Shown one piece after another: positions 45,167-53,731 of a stretch of DNA of 64,000 nt. How positions within the stretch are numbered: the stretch's first letter is position 1; every line of letters begins with the position of its first letter. The notes beneath the pieces were generated by a model that saw nothing but the letters and a program-made list of their open reading frames with translations, ran no database searches and was not told where the DNA came from. Source of the stretch: Planctomycetota bacterium (GTDB taxonomy: Bacteria; Planctomycetota; Planctomycetia; Planctomycetales; Planctomycetaceae); contig QQVO01000002.1 in assembly GCA_003388505.1 (NCBI GenBank), positions 85,147 to 149,146 of the forward strand, given 5' to 3'. The position numbers were made by a program, and so were the translations under genes.

Positions 45167-46303
45167 ATGGGTGAACCGGTCCCGTCCATGACGGGAGAAG
45201 CACCGTTGAGTGTTGCGGATGCTCTGCTCGCCGCCGTCCTGCCGGTCCGCCCGGTGGAGGAAACGCTCGGTCGTCTCGCGGAGGTCTGGCGCGACCGGCT
45301 GAAGGTCCGCCAGGTTGTGTTGGGGATGGTCGACGCAGAGAACGGCAACTGCCTCGCCGCCTGTGCCGACTCGTCGAATGTTCGCAATCTTCGCGGCACC
45401 CCGCTTGCGCCGGGGGCGGCGCTCGGCGAGGGCCTGCAAACGGCTCTTCTCTCCATCGCCGGTGATCGCGAGGCAGACCGCTGGATTCCGCTCGCCGATT
45501 CCGGCCGCGTGATCGGAGGCGTGCTGCTCTGGCATCAACCGGGCGTTGAACTGCTCCCGCACCTCCCGGAATGGACGACCATGACGGCCCGCCTGCTCAC
45601 CCTCATGCGGGACTACGATCGCCGCTTGCTCCACGACAAACTCGAGGCGATGGCCGAATTCGCCGCCGGCGCGGGGCACGAGATCAACAACCCCCTCGGT
45701 TCGATCCTGATCGCCTCGCAGCGGCTGCTGAAAGACGAGACGAATCCGGAACGGCGTCGCCTGCTCGCCACCATCGGCAGCCAGGCGCTCCGCGTCCGCG
45801 ACATGATCGGCGACGCGATGCTCTTCGCGCGCCCTCCGCAACCGCAACTCGAAACTTTCGATCTCGCCCACGAAGTCGAAGCTACGATTGATCGCTTCGC
45901 AGACCAACTCGCGGAAAAACAGATCACCTTGCAGACCGGGTTCGCCCCCGAAGTCCCAATCAAGGCCGATCGCACGCAACTTGCCGTCGTCGTCAGCGAA
46001 CTGCTGAGAAACGCCATTCACGCAGTCGACACCGAGGGGACGATTGACGTGAGCGTTGAACAAACAACTCGCAGCGACCGCACCGTCGGCGTGATCGCAA
46101 TCCGCGACAACGGCAAGGGCCTTTCCGACGAGGAACGGGACCACCTCTTCGACCCGTTCTACAGCGGTCGACAAGCCGGCCGCGGCCTCGGATTCGGTCT
46201 CCCCAAAGCCTGGCGGATCGTCACCAACCACGGCGGCAACATTCGCGTCGCCGATAACCCCGACGCCGGACTCACATTCACCGTCGAGTGGCCGACTGGA
46301 TAA
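45167..46303 (+). CDS. Soluble sensor histidine kinase
   Basis: 378 residues. A GAF-like sensor region (about 15-140: LGMVDAENGNCLAACADSSN, WIPLADSGRVIGGVLLW) precedes the HisKA dimerisation helix with His171 (GAGHEINNPLGS). The HATPase domain has ELLRNAIHAVD (N box), VIAIRDNGKGLS (G1), LFDPFYSGRQAGRGLGFGLP (F and G2 boxes) and GLTFTVEWP. No membrane helix is visible, so it probably senses a cytoplasmic signal. It is likely co-transcribed with the HTH-receiver gene. A second ATG at 45188 could be the start. Confidence 0.88.
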   Translation: MGEPVPSMTGEAPLSVADALLAAVLPVRPVEETLGRLAEVWRDRLKVRQVVLGMVDAENGNCLAACADSSNVRNLRGTPLAPGAALGEGLQTALLSIAGDREADRWIPLADSGRVIGGVLLWHQPGVELLPHLPEWTTMTARLLTLMRDYDRRLLHDKLEAMAEFAAGAGHEINNPLGSILIASQRLLKDETNPERRRLLATIGSQALRVRDMIGDAMLFARPPQPQLETFDLAHEVEATIDRFADQLAEKQITLQTGFAPEVPIKADRTQLAVVVSELLRNAIHAVDTEGTIDVSVEQTTRSDRTVGVIAIRDNGKGLSDEERDHLFDPFYSGRQAGRGLGFGLPKAWRIVTNHGGNIRVADNPDAGLTFTVEWPTG

Positions 46304-46343
46304 AGCGCGGCGAGCCGCGCAGCGTCAGCCCGCGGATGTCCCC

Positions 46344-47342
46344 TCACGGCACGACCACAATCTTCCCCGTCAGCGTCCCCTGCTTGGCAAGCGTGTTGTC
46401 CTCCTGCAGCCGGTGGGCGGCTGCCGCTTCGCTCAGTGGGAATGTCTCGCCGACCAGCGGTTTCCACGTCCCGGCCGCAGCCCACGCATTCATCTGCTCG
46501 GCGCACGTCCTTTGTTCATCGTCCGACGCATTGAACATCGCGAAGCCGACCAGCCGCAGATCGTTGACGTAAAACGGCCCCACGGGAAACTCCGGCCGCG
46601 CATCCCGGCCGGCCATCAGCACAATGCGGCCGCGCTTTTTCATCAGGCCGACCGTGCGGTCGAAGGTCGGCTCGCGCTGCGTCTCCCACCAGACGTCGAT
46701 CCCGCCGTGCGACTCCGAAAACTTGCGGATCTCGTCGTCGAGGCTCGACGAGTGGTAATCGAGCACGAGGTCCGCACCGAGTTGCTCGCAGAGCTTCTGC
46801 TTCTCCTCGCTGCCGACCGTCGCGATCACCGTGGCTCCCGCCGCCTTCGCGAACTGAACCACCGCCGAGCCGACTCCCCCCGTCCCGCCGTTCACGAAGA
46901 CGAGGTCGCCTTTCTCGAGTCCGGCATGCAGGAAGAGACCCAGATGCGCCGTGATTCCCACCAGCGCCCCGGCCGCCGCCTGCTCGTCCGACTGCTGTTC
47001 AGGAGTTGGATAGAGCCAGCATTCGTCGACGGCCGCATACTCCGCCAGCGTCCCCTGCCGGCCGAACAGGCTCTGGTTACTGCCCCACACCCGGTCTCCG
47101 GCCGCAAATCGCGTCACTCCTTCGCCGACTGCTTCCACCGTCCCCGCCAGATCGCACCCCGGCACGTAGGGGAACGGCAACTGCATCTGCACGGCCCCGC
47201 TGCGGATGTAGGTGTCGATCGGATTGACCGACGAGGCCCCGACCTTGACCAGCACCTGGCCCGCTCCCGGCACAGGCTTCGGCAAATCGCCGATTTGAAA
47301 CACGTCCGGAGATCCGGTTTCGTTGATGAAGGCTGCCTGCAT
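46344..47342 (-). CDS. Quinone oxidoreductase-like MDR-family dehydrogenase
   Basis: About 332 residues from the ATG at 47342 (AGGAC upstream). MDR pattern: VLVKVGASSVNPIDTYIRSG, YVPGCDLAGTVEAVGEGVTR, GDRVWGSN, the Rossmann motif VFVNGGTGGVGSAVVQFAKA, then VIATVGSEEKQKLCEQLGAD. The zinc-binding Cys/His set is absent, so this is the zinc-free NADPH:quinone reductase branch. Substrate unknown. Confidence 0.87.
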   Translation of the reverse strand: MQAAFINETGSPDVFQIGDLPKPVPGAGQVLVKVGASSVNPIDTYIRSGAVQMQLPFPYVPGCDLAGTVEAVGEGVTRFAAGDRVWGSNQSLFGRQGTLAEYAAVDECWLYPTPEQQSDEQAAAGALVGITAHLGLFLHAGLEKGDLVFVNGGTGGVGSAVVQFAKAAGATVIATVGSEEKQKLCEQLGADLVLDYHSSSLDDEIRKFSESHGGIDVWWETQREPTFDRTVGLMKKRGRIVLMAGRDARPEFPVGPFYVNDLRLVGFAMFNASDDEQRTCAEQMNAWAAAGTWKPLVGETFPLSEAAAAHRLQEDNTLAKQGTLTGKIVVVP

Positions 47343-47509
47343 GGAAATGTCCTGCTCAAGCGGGATGGAAAATGTCTCTGCGGAAACGGTGGATCTTACC
47401 GCCGCGCCCCACTCGATTCCCAGCGCGCCCGCCGTTCGCATCGCCCCGCCGGTTCAACTAGAATGAGGTGTGTTTCCACGAAGTATTCTGTAACGAACTG
47501 GTCAATGGT

Positions 47510-47842
47510 ATGACGGACGAAACCACACCGGCGGAAGCGAAACAGCCGGACGAAATTGAACTCATCGAGGCTCTCAAGCAGGTCATCGACCCCGAGTTGA
47601 TGATCAACATCGTCGATCTCGGCCTCATCTACGACGTGTCGAAGGAAGAGGGCGTTGTCAGCGTCGACATGACGCTCACCAGCCCCGCCTGCCCGGCCGG
47701 ACCGCAGATCATCAATCAGTCCAAGATGGCGCTCGAACAGCTTGAGGGCGTCGACGAAGCGAAGATTCAACTCGTGATGACCCCACCCTGGTCGCCCGAG
47801 CGAATGACCGACGACGCCCGCGACCAACTCGGCATTTTCTGA
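47510..47842 (+). CDS. MIP18/DUF59 family Fe-S assembly factor (SufT/PaaD-like)
   Basis: About 110 residues. IELIEALKQVIDPELMINIV-DLGLIYDV and VDMTLTSPACPAGPQI are the family hallmarks; the conserved Cys lies in PACPAG, and VMTPPWSPERMTDDAR matches the usual end. Such proteins help mature or insert iron-sulfur clusters, or belong to the phenylacetate pathway (PaaD). Being single, it is more likely a SufT-type factor. I chose the ATG at 47510; the frame upstream looks non-coding. Confidence 0.85.
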   Translation: MTDETTPAEAKQPDEIELIEALKQVIDPELMINIVDLGLIYDVSKEEGVVSVDMTLTSPACPAGPQIINQSKMALEQLEGVDEAKIQLVMTPPWSPERMTDDARDQLGIF

Positions 47843-47901
47843 AGCGCACCCCGATCAACGATTTGTCGTTTCGCATCCCTCGAGTTCCTTTAGGACGAAC
47901 G

Positions 47902-48687
47902 ATGACGCGCACGATCCTCGCCGGCACACTGCCGCTCTTTCTGCTCACATTCATCGGCTGCGCCGGCAACGGCGGAACCTCCATCAGCGACGATGCCCCG
48001 TTGCCGACCGCGCCCGGGGATGAGTCGCCGGCGGAAGCGGAGGACAAGCCCTACCTTTACGGAATGGAGGCGGTGGATGCACTGTACTCCGGCTACGGTG
48101 AAGGCGCGCCGCAAGGCCGCGGTCCCAGCCAGGGAATGATCGCCGAGCGAGGAAACGCTTATCTCAACGAACGCTTTCCACGACTCGACTACATCATCGA
48201 GGCTTCCGTGGCCGAGTCGGGCGAGACCGAAGACGACGTCTGGTACGCGAAATTCGTGACGTCCACCGGCGAGTTCGTTGTGGAAGTCCACCCGGAATGG
48301 GCGCCCCACGGCGCCGCGCGATTCCGGGAACTGATCGAGGAAGGGTTTTACGACGGTTGTCGCTTCTTCCGAGTGGTCGACGGATTCATGGCGCAAGTCG
48401 GCATGCACGGCGATCCCGAAGTGAACGCCCGCTGGCAGAACAACACAATTCCCGACGATCCCGTCAAAGTCTCCAACACGCGCGGGCGAGTCACGTTCGC
48501 AACATCGGGCCCCGATTCCAGGACCACCCAGTTCTTCATTACCTTCAACGACAACTCGTTTCTCGACGCCCAGGGTTTCGCGCCGATCGGCGAAGTGATC
48601 GACGCCGTCCCGGCGGATGAACCGGCTGAAGAGACCGCCGAGACACCCGCTGAAGAGTCCCCCGAACCGACGGAATCCCCCAACTGA
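47902..48687 (+). CDS. Lipoprotein cyclophilin, apparently circularly permuted
   Basis: 261 residues. The signal peptide ends in a lipobox (TFIGCAG, Cys20), so the protein is probably membrane-anchored. Residues 51-103 (YLYGMEAVDALYSGYGEGAP through RLDYIIEASV) match what is the C-terminal end (about 153-206) of the next protein. The main cyclophilin core (about 114-235: VTSTGEFVVEVHPEWAP, CRFFRVVDGFMAQVGMHGDP, TFATSGPDSRTTQFFITFND) comes after it, ending at GFAPIGEVID and an acidic Pro/Glu tail. Catalytic Arg (FFRVVDGFMAQ) and Phe/Gln positions are kept. See findings. AGGAC precedes the ATG. Confidence 0.88.
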   Translation: MTRTILAGTLPLFLLTFIGCAGNGGTSISDDAPLPTAPGDESPAEAEDKPYLYGMEAVDALYSGYGEGAPQGRGPSQGMIAERGNAYLNERFPRLDYIIEASVAESGETEDDVWYAKFVTSTGEFVVEVHPEWAPHGAARFRELIEEGFYDGCRFFRVVDGFMAQVGMHGDPEVNARWQNNTIPDDPVKVSNTRGRVTFATSGPDSRTTQFFITFNDNSFLDAQGFAPIGEVIDAVPADEPAEETAETPAEESPEPTESPN

Positions 48688-48701
48688 GCAAGGAAGACCT
48701 C

Positions 48702-49349
48702 ATGCGACGCGACAGTAGACTTCTCACCGTGCTTCTGCTGGCCGCCGGCTTCGTCGCCGCATCTGCCGCGCGAGCGGACGACGCCGCCGACAACCAGCAG
48801 CCCTTTCAGGTCAAGTTCACCACCACCGAGGGAGACTTCGTCGTGGAAGTCCACCCCGAGTGGGCGCCGCGCGGCGCCGCGAGATTCAGGGAACTCGTCG
48901 AGGCCGAATACTACGACGGCTGCCGCTTCTTCCGCGTGATCGACGGATTCATGGCGCAGTTCGGCATGCACGGCGATCCCGACGTGAACGCCAAATGGAG
49001 CAAACAGACGATCAAGGACGACAAGCCGCAGAAGTCAAACACCCGCGGACGCATCACGTTCGCCACGTCCGGACCCGATTCCCGCACTACGCAACTCTTC
49101 ATCAACTTCGACGACAACTCTTTCCTCGACGATCAGGGATTCGCTCCGTTCGGCGAGGTCGTAGAAGGGATGGACGTCGTCGACGCCCTGTACGACGGTT
49201 ACGGAGAAGGCGCCCCGAGAGGCAAGGGCCCCAGCCAGGGCAAGATCGCCGCGCAGGGCAACGACTACCTGAAACAGTCGTTCCCCGAACTCGACTACAT
49301 CGAGACCGCGAGGATCGTCGAAGACGACGAGTCGAGCGAAAAACCGTAG
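48702..49349 (+). CDS. Exported peptidyl-prolyl cis-trans isomerase (cyclophilin)
   Basis: 215 residues. A signal peptide (about 1-25, ending SAARA) precedes a complete cyclophilin domain: VKFTTTEGDFVVEVHPEWAP, CRFFRVIDGFMAQFGMHGDP, TFATSGPDSRTTQLFINFDD, GFAPFGEVVEGMDVVDALYD, then a C-terminal segment GYGEGAPRGKGPSQGKIAAQ ending ARIVEDD. It probably assists folding in the periplasm. It lies 14 bases after the permuted paralogue and is probably co-transcribed. A strong hairpin follows the gene. Confidence 0.92.
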   Translation: MRRDSRLLTVLLLAAGFVAASAARADDAADNQQPFQVKFTTTEGDFVVEVHPEWAPRGAARFRELVEAEYYDGCRFFRVIDGFMAQFGMHGDPDVNAKWSKQTIKDDKPQKSNTRGRITFATSGPDSRTTQLFINFDDNSFLDDQGFAPFGEVVEGMDVVDALYDGYGEGAPRGKGPSQGKIAAQGNDYLKQSFPELDYIETARIVEDDESSEKP

Positions 49350-49378
49350 CACGACCGAAACCGCAAACCACGCACGTC

Positions 49379-49408
49379 AAAGCCCACGGGTTGCAACCCG
49401 TGGGCTTT
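49379..49408. terminator. Hairpin between convergent genes
   Basis: A perfect 14-bp stem, AAAGCCCACGGGTT, with a 2-base loop (GC) and its complement AACCCGTGGGCTTT. It lies between the cyclophilin gene and the convergent oxidoreductase gene. The A- and T-flanks suit a bidirectional terminator, although the T-run is short. Confidence 0.7.
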
Positions 49409-49409
49409 C

Positions 49410-50693
49410 CTACAGCTCCCATCCCTTCCGCGAGAACTGCCGCACGATGTTGGCCGCTTCCGGGGCGTTCGTCGCCGTGAGGTTCACGGCGTCCCATTCG
49501 ACCTTCTTCCCGATCCGGTACGCCACATTGCCCAGCAGCACGCTTTCGGTCAATGCCCCGGAATAGTCGAAGTTGCAAGTCGTCGGCGAGCCTGTCTTGC
49601 AGGCCTGAATCCATTCGTTGTGGTGCCCGATCGAATCGGGAATCGTCGGCTCGGGCGGTTTGAAGTCCGCGAACTTTTCCTCGGGAAACAGCTTGTACGA
49701 GCCGTAGTCGGCGAACATTGTCCCCTCGTCGCCGATGAAGTACACGCCTGATCCGCCCAGTTCGTGTCCGTCGTGCTTCGATTCTGCGCGATCGCCGTCG
49801 GTCCACGTCAGTTTCACCGGCGGCTGATCGCCCCGCGCCGGGTACTCCCAGTGCACTTTGAGACCGGAGGGGGCTGTCTCCGGATGCGGCGGCGGTCCTT
49901 CGGCCTCACAAGTCAGCGGATGCCGCAGTTCGAGCGCCCAGAACACCAGATCGATGTAATGGCACCCCATGTCGCCCAGCGTCCCGCCGCCGAAGTCCCA
50001 CCAGCGCCGCCACTGAGCAGGCATGAAAGCGTCGTTGTACGGCCGGTAAGCGGCCGGACCCAGCCAGGTGTCCCAGTCCACTTCGGGCGGCACCGGCTGC
50101 CCGTCCGTTGGCCACTCCACCCCGCCCCAGCCCTTGCCGACCCAGACTTTCACCTCCTTCACCGGACCGATCGCGCCCGACCGGATGATCTCCACCACCC
50201 GCCGGTAGTTGTTCCCGGCGTGAATCTGCGTCCCCATCTGCGTGGCGACGTGGTACTCCTTGGCCGTTTGCGAGACCAGCCGCGCTTCCCACACGGTCCG
50301 CGTCAGCGGCTTCTCGCAATAACAATGCAGACCTCTTCGCATCGCCGTCACGCTGCAGTAGGCGTGCGTATGGTCGGGCGTCGAGACGACCACCGCATCC
50401 AGCTTCTGGTCGTCGAGCATCTTGCGGAAGTCTTTGTACTTCGCCGCGTCGGGATACTCTGAATACGCCTGTGCCGCCCTCCGGTCGTCGACGTCCGTGA
50501 TGGCGACGATGTTCTGGCTGGAGACTCCCGCCAGGTTCCCCGCGCCGCGACCGCCCGGCCCGATGATCCCGATATCGAGCTTCTCGTTGGGCGAGTCCGA
50601 TTCCTGTGCGAGCAGAGAATTCCCGGCGAACAGGCCGGCCCCGAGGAATGCGGAGTGTCTAAGAAAGTCGCGACGGTCGGTCGAGCGCAGCAT
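49410..50693 (-). CDS. Gfo/Idh/MocA family oxidoreductase with Tat signal
   Basis: About 427 residues from the ATG at 50693 (GAGGAC 5-10 bases upstream). The twin-arginine signal is TDRRDFLRHSAFLGAGLFAG. The Rossmann motif GIIGPGGRGAGNLAG, VVVSTPDHTHAYCSVTAMRR and HCYCEKPLTRTVWEA (the EKP motif) are canonical. The C-terminal domain includes WWDFGGGTLGDMGCHYIDL. It is a dehydrogenase of sugars or similar, exported as a folded protein with bound NAD(P). Tat-exported members are very numerous in planctomycetes. Substrate unknown. The DUF1080 gene lies upstream on the same strand. Confidence 0.9.
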   Translation of the reverse strand: MLRSTDRRDFLRHSAFLGAGLFAGNSLLAQESDSPNEKLDIGIIGPGGRGAGNLAGVSSQNIVAITDVDDRRAAQAYSEYPDAAKYKDFRKMLDDQKLDAVVVSTPDHTHAYCSVTAMRRGLHCYCEKPLTRTVWEARLVSQTAKEYHVATQMGTQIHAGNNYRRVVEIIRSGAIGPVKEVKVWVGKGWGGVEWPTDGQPVPPEVDWDTWLGPAAYRPYNDAFMPAQWRRWWDFGGGTLGDMGCHYIDLVFWALELRHPLTCEAEGPPPHPETAPSGLKVHWEYPARGDQPPVKLTWTDGDRAESKHDGHELGGSGVYFIGDEGTMFADYGSYKLFPEEKFADFKPPEPTIPDSIGHHNEWIQACKTGSPTTCNFDYSGALTESVLLGNVAYRIGKKVEWDAVNLTATNAPEAANIVRQFSRKGWEL

Positions 50694-50781
50694 GAGTGTC
50701 CTCAATCATGGGATGGATCAGCGCCCGCCAATATGACGGCTCGACACCGATCCCGCAACGCGCCGCCGTTTGATACGCTTG

Positions 50782-51543
50782 TCATTCGGCGGAGTTCGAC
50801 AGCCGCTTCAACCGCACGTCCTTGAATTCGACCCGCATCCCCTCATTGTGGAGTTGCAGGCCGATCGTACCGTCGTCGAGCCGGCCTTCTTTCGCGTTGT
50901 CAGTGAACTCCGAAGCCGGTTTCCCGTTGATGAAGAATTGAAACCGGTTCCCTTCAGCGACGATCCGCACGTCGTTCCAGTCGCGGTCGTTGATGTCATC
51001 CAGCGTGATTGCGTCCTCGATCATGGTCGACTTCGTCTTGCCCTCTTCATCGATCACCAGCCTCGTCCCACGCGGACAGGGGTACTCGGTGCGCGTGGCG
51101 AAGTGAAAGTCCCACGCCCCGAGAATCCGCGGTCCGATGCCGATGTGCCCCAGGTCGGCGTGGTATCCCTCGAACGGCCGCTTCCCGCTCTCATCCGGCT
51201 GCGCCCGAATCTCTACGCCGGTATTTCCCTCGCCCGGCAACCGGTACTTCAGCGTCAGTTCAAAGTCGGTCAGGTCGTCTTCTTTCCACACCAGATAGGC
51301 ATTCCGGTCGGCACTGCCGATGCCGACGATCACCCCGTCTTCAACGCTCCAGTCGTCGTCCGTCCCCTCCGGCACTGCATGCCAGCCGTCGAGCGTTTCC
51401 CCGTCGAAGATCTCCACAGCGCCATCCTCGTCGGTCTCTTGTGCAGGAGCCGGTGCTTGTGCGGAGCAGATCGCCGGCAGGACGGAAGCAATGGCACCCA
51501 GCACGAACAAATGGATTGTCATCAGCGGCCGATGAGATTGCAC
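50782..51543 (-). CDS. DUF1080 (3-keto-disaccharide hydrolase-like) exported protein
   Basis: About 253 residues from the GTG at 51543, chosen because AGGAGG lies 8 bases before it; an ATG at 51522 is an alternative. The signal peptide ends CSAQ. The DUF1080 beta-sandwich shows EIFDGETLDGWHAV, DWSVEDGVIVGIGS, DFELTLKYRLPGEGNTGVEI, GYHADLGHIG and DGTIGLQLHNEGMRVEFKD. Members of this family bind or hydrolyse sugars. It lies upstream of the Gfo/Idh gene and probably shares its transcript, which fits a carbohydrate role for both. Confidence 0.87.
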   Translation of the reverse strand: MQSHRPLMTIHLFVLGAIASVLPAICSAQAPAPAQETDEDGAVEIFDGETLDGWHAVPEGTDDDWSVEDGVIVGIGSADRNAYLVWKEDDLTDFELTLKYRLPGEGNTGVEIRAQPDESGKRPFEGYHADLGHIGIGPRILGAWDFHFATRTEYPCPRGTRLVIDEEGKTKSTMIEDAITLDDINDRDWNDVRIVAEGNRFQFFINGKPASEFTDNAKEGRLDDGTIGLQLHNEGMRVEFKDVRLKRLSNSAE

Positions 51544-51671
51544 AGCGAAGCCCTCCTGCTGACGTGGGTGAACCGTGTACACTGGCATCATGCGGTTTCG
51601 CGCCCGGTTTGTCACGGGTTGCCTGTAGTAAAACGGACCAGCCCTTTGCGACGCGGGACTCGGTGTGCGCC

Positions 51672-52466
51672 ATGCCCGCCCATGAAAAACTCATCCGCGC
51701 CCTCGGCGGCCTGCTCGGCGGATCGCTGAACCAGTTGTTCTGGTACGCGCTGCTGGCGTGCGGAGTCTGGTTGTTCTTTTCTCTCGTCTTCCGCGCACGG
51801 TTCCGGCATCGGCGAATCTCACGGCAGGAGCCGACGCGGCGGCAGGTCGGCCGTGAACTGCTATTTTCGCTCCGCAGCATCATCGTCTTCGGCGTGGTGA
51901 CGGGCGCGGTCGTCTATGCCGCCTGCTCCGGATGGACCCGGCTCTATGTGAGCATCGACGACTACGGCTGGGGATGGTTCGTCCTCAGCATCGTCGTGAT
52001 GATTGTCGTGCACGACGCCTACTTCTACTGGACGCACCGGTTGATGCATCACCCCCGGCTGTACCGCGCAATGCATCACGCACATCACCTCTCAATGAGT
52101 CCCACGCCGTGGGCCGCCTATGCCTTCAGCACAGCGGAAGCCTTCGTCCAGGCCGGGATCGGACCGCTGATCGTTTTCACGATGCCCGTGCACCCCGCGG
52201 CGTTCGGCCTGTTCATGGTCTGGCAGATCGCGTTCAACGTTTTCGGTCATTGCGGCTACGAGATCTACCCGCACTGGTTCCTCAAGAGCCGGGCCGGGCT
52301 GCTGCTCAACTCCGTCACGCACCACGCGATGCACCACGAGAAGTTCCGCTCCAACTACGGCCTCTACTTCAACGTCTGGGACCGCCTGATGGGAACCAAC
52401 CACCCGGACTACGAGCAGCGGTTTGAACTGGCGTCGGGCGCACCTCAAGGCAGCCTGAGGCATTGA
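51672..52466 (+). CDS. Sterol desaturase / fatty acid hydroxylase family protein
   Basis: 264 residues with four or five membrane helices and the three His clusters of the di-iron membrane hydroxylase family: HDAYFYWTHRLMHH (HX4-5HX3HH), HHAHH and HAMHH, plus NVFGHCGYE. The substrate could be a sterol, hopanoid-like lipid, carotenoid or fatty acid; none can be chosen here. I chose the ATG at 51672; the longer frame upstream overlaps the divergent gene and is non-coding. Confidence 0.88.
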   Translation: MPAHEKLIRALGGLLGGSLNQLFWYALLACGVWLFFSLVFRARFRHRRISRQEPTRRQVGRELLFSLRSIIVFGVVTGAVVYAACSGWTRLYVSIDDYGWGWFVLSIVVMIVVHDAYFYWTHRLMHHPRLYRAMHHAHHLSMSPTPWAAYAFSTAEAFVQAGIGPLIVFTMPVHPAAFGLFMVWQIAFNVFGHCGYEIYPHWFLKSRAGLLLNSVTHHAMHHEKFRSNYGLYFNVWDRLMGTNHPDYEQRFELASGAPQGSLRH

Positions 52467-52535
52467 GACAGGACGGTATCGAGACCAACCAGCAAAGAGC
52501 GGGTCACCACGCCTCTTTGAATTGGAACGAACGAC

Positions 52536-53648
52536 ATGGAAAACTCGCCTGAACACCTCGACCTCAATCCCCAACTCTGCCGCAGCCGTCAGCAGCGGCT
52601 GGTCTCCGCGATGCAGCAACTCGACCTCGACTCCGCGCTGCTCCAGCAGCCCGAGAACGTCCAGTGGCTCACCGGTTTCCGCCCGCATCGCCTGATGGGT
52701 GCGGCCGTCTTCCTCACCGCCGATCGACACTGCACGCTTTCCGCCCCGAACGCCCAGCCGGATAACGTCGCCGCGGATGAAATCACCACATTCGAATCGC
52801 AGTGGTGCTGCACGCTACGGCAGGAGCAATCCCAGGCCGCGCTCGAGGCGCTGCTCGCCTCAACGGGATCGCTCTCCGGTCGAATCGGCATCGAGGTATC
52901 GACCGCACCAGCCCATGCCGGGCTCCCGGCAGACCGGACACGCGACGTCGAACCTCTCTTGTGGAGGCTCCGCCGCCGCAAGGACTCGGATGAAATGGCC
53001 CTCATGCGCCGCGCCATCGAATGCACCGCCGCGATGTACCAGACCGCGCGGGACATCATCGAACCGGGGATCACCGAACTCGAAGTCTTCAACCGCCTGC
53101 ACGATGCCGCCGTCACAGTCGCCGGCGAACCGTTGACCCATCCGCTCGGCAACGACTACCAGTGCGGTTCCCCCGGCGGCCCCCCGCGCGACCGTCCCGC
53201 GGCAGCGGGGGAACTGTTCGTCCTCGACCTTGGTCCCTCCTATCGCGGCTACTACGCCGACAACTGCCGCACCATCTGCGTCGGCGGGTCACCCACCGAC
53301 GAGCAGCAGCAGGCGTGGGAGGCAATCGTCGGCGTCCTCACGTTGGTGGAAGAAACGGTGAAGCCCGGCACACGCTGCGCCAACCTTTACCGGCAGGCGA
53401 AAGAAACGCTCGATGCCGTCCGTCCGGATGCATTCTTCCATCATCTGGGACACGGCGTGGGACTCTTCCCGCACGAAGCGCCGCACCTCAATCCCAACTG
53501 GGACGACTCATTCGAAGAAGGGGACGTCTTCACCGCCGAGCCGGGCCTCTACTGGCCCGAACTCAAAGCCGGCATCCGCCTGGAGCAGAACTACCAGGTC
53601 ACTTCGGGCGGCGTGGAACTGCTGACGCCGTTTCCGCTGGAGTTGTGA
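52536..53648 (+). CDS. M24-family Xaa-Pro aminopeptidase
   Basis: 370 residues. The N-terminal creatinase-like domain (about 1-140) is followed by the pita-bread catalytic domain. Metal ligands are visible: two Asp in VLDLGPSYRGYYADNCRTIC, His in HHLGHGVGLFPHEAPHL, and two Glu in VFTAEPGLYW and GIRLEQNY. It cleaves N-terminal residues before proline, in the cytoplasm. It is slightly shorter than E. coli PepP, as PepQ/YpdF-type members are. Confidence 0.9.
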   Translation: MENSPEHLDLNPQLCRSRQQRLVSAMQQLDLDSALLQQPENVQWLTGFRPHRLMGAAVFLTADRHCTLSAPNAQPDNVAADEITTFESQWCCTLRQEQSQAALEALLASTGSLSGRIGIEVSTAPAHAGLPADRTRDVEPLLWRLRRRKDSDEMALMRRAIECTAAMYQTARDIIEPGITELEVFNRLHDAAVTVAGEPLTHPLGNDYQCGSPGGPPRDRPAAAGELFVLDLGPSYRGYYADNCRTICVGGSPTDEQQQAWEAIVGVLTLVEETVKPGTRCANLYRQAKETLDAVRPDAFFHHLGHGVGLFPHEAPHLNPNWDDSFEEGDVFTAEPGLYWPELKAGIRLEQNYQVTSGGVELLTPFPLEL

Positions 53649-53667
53649 ACAGGTGCACGTTCTGGAG

Positions 53668-53731
53668 TAGGGCCGGCTGTGCCGGCCGAGGGGGATCGCC
53701 CCGCCATTCCCGGCCGGCACAGCCGGCCCTA
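53668..53731. terminator. Perfect 21-bp inverted repeat between convergent genes
   Basis: TAGGGCCGGCTGTGCCGGCC plus G (53668-53688) is exactly complementary to 53711-53731, with a 22-base loop. The right arm contains the stop codon of the convergent SDR gene. It would fold strongly in RNA from either strand. No long T-run follows, so it may be a repeat element rather than an intrinsic terminator. Confidence 0.6.
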
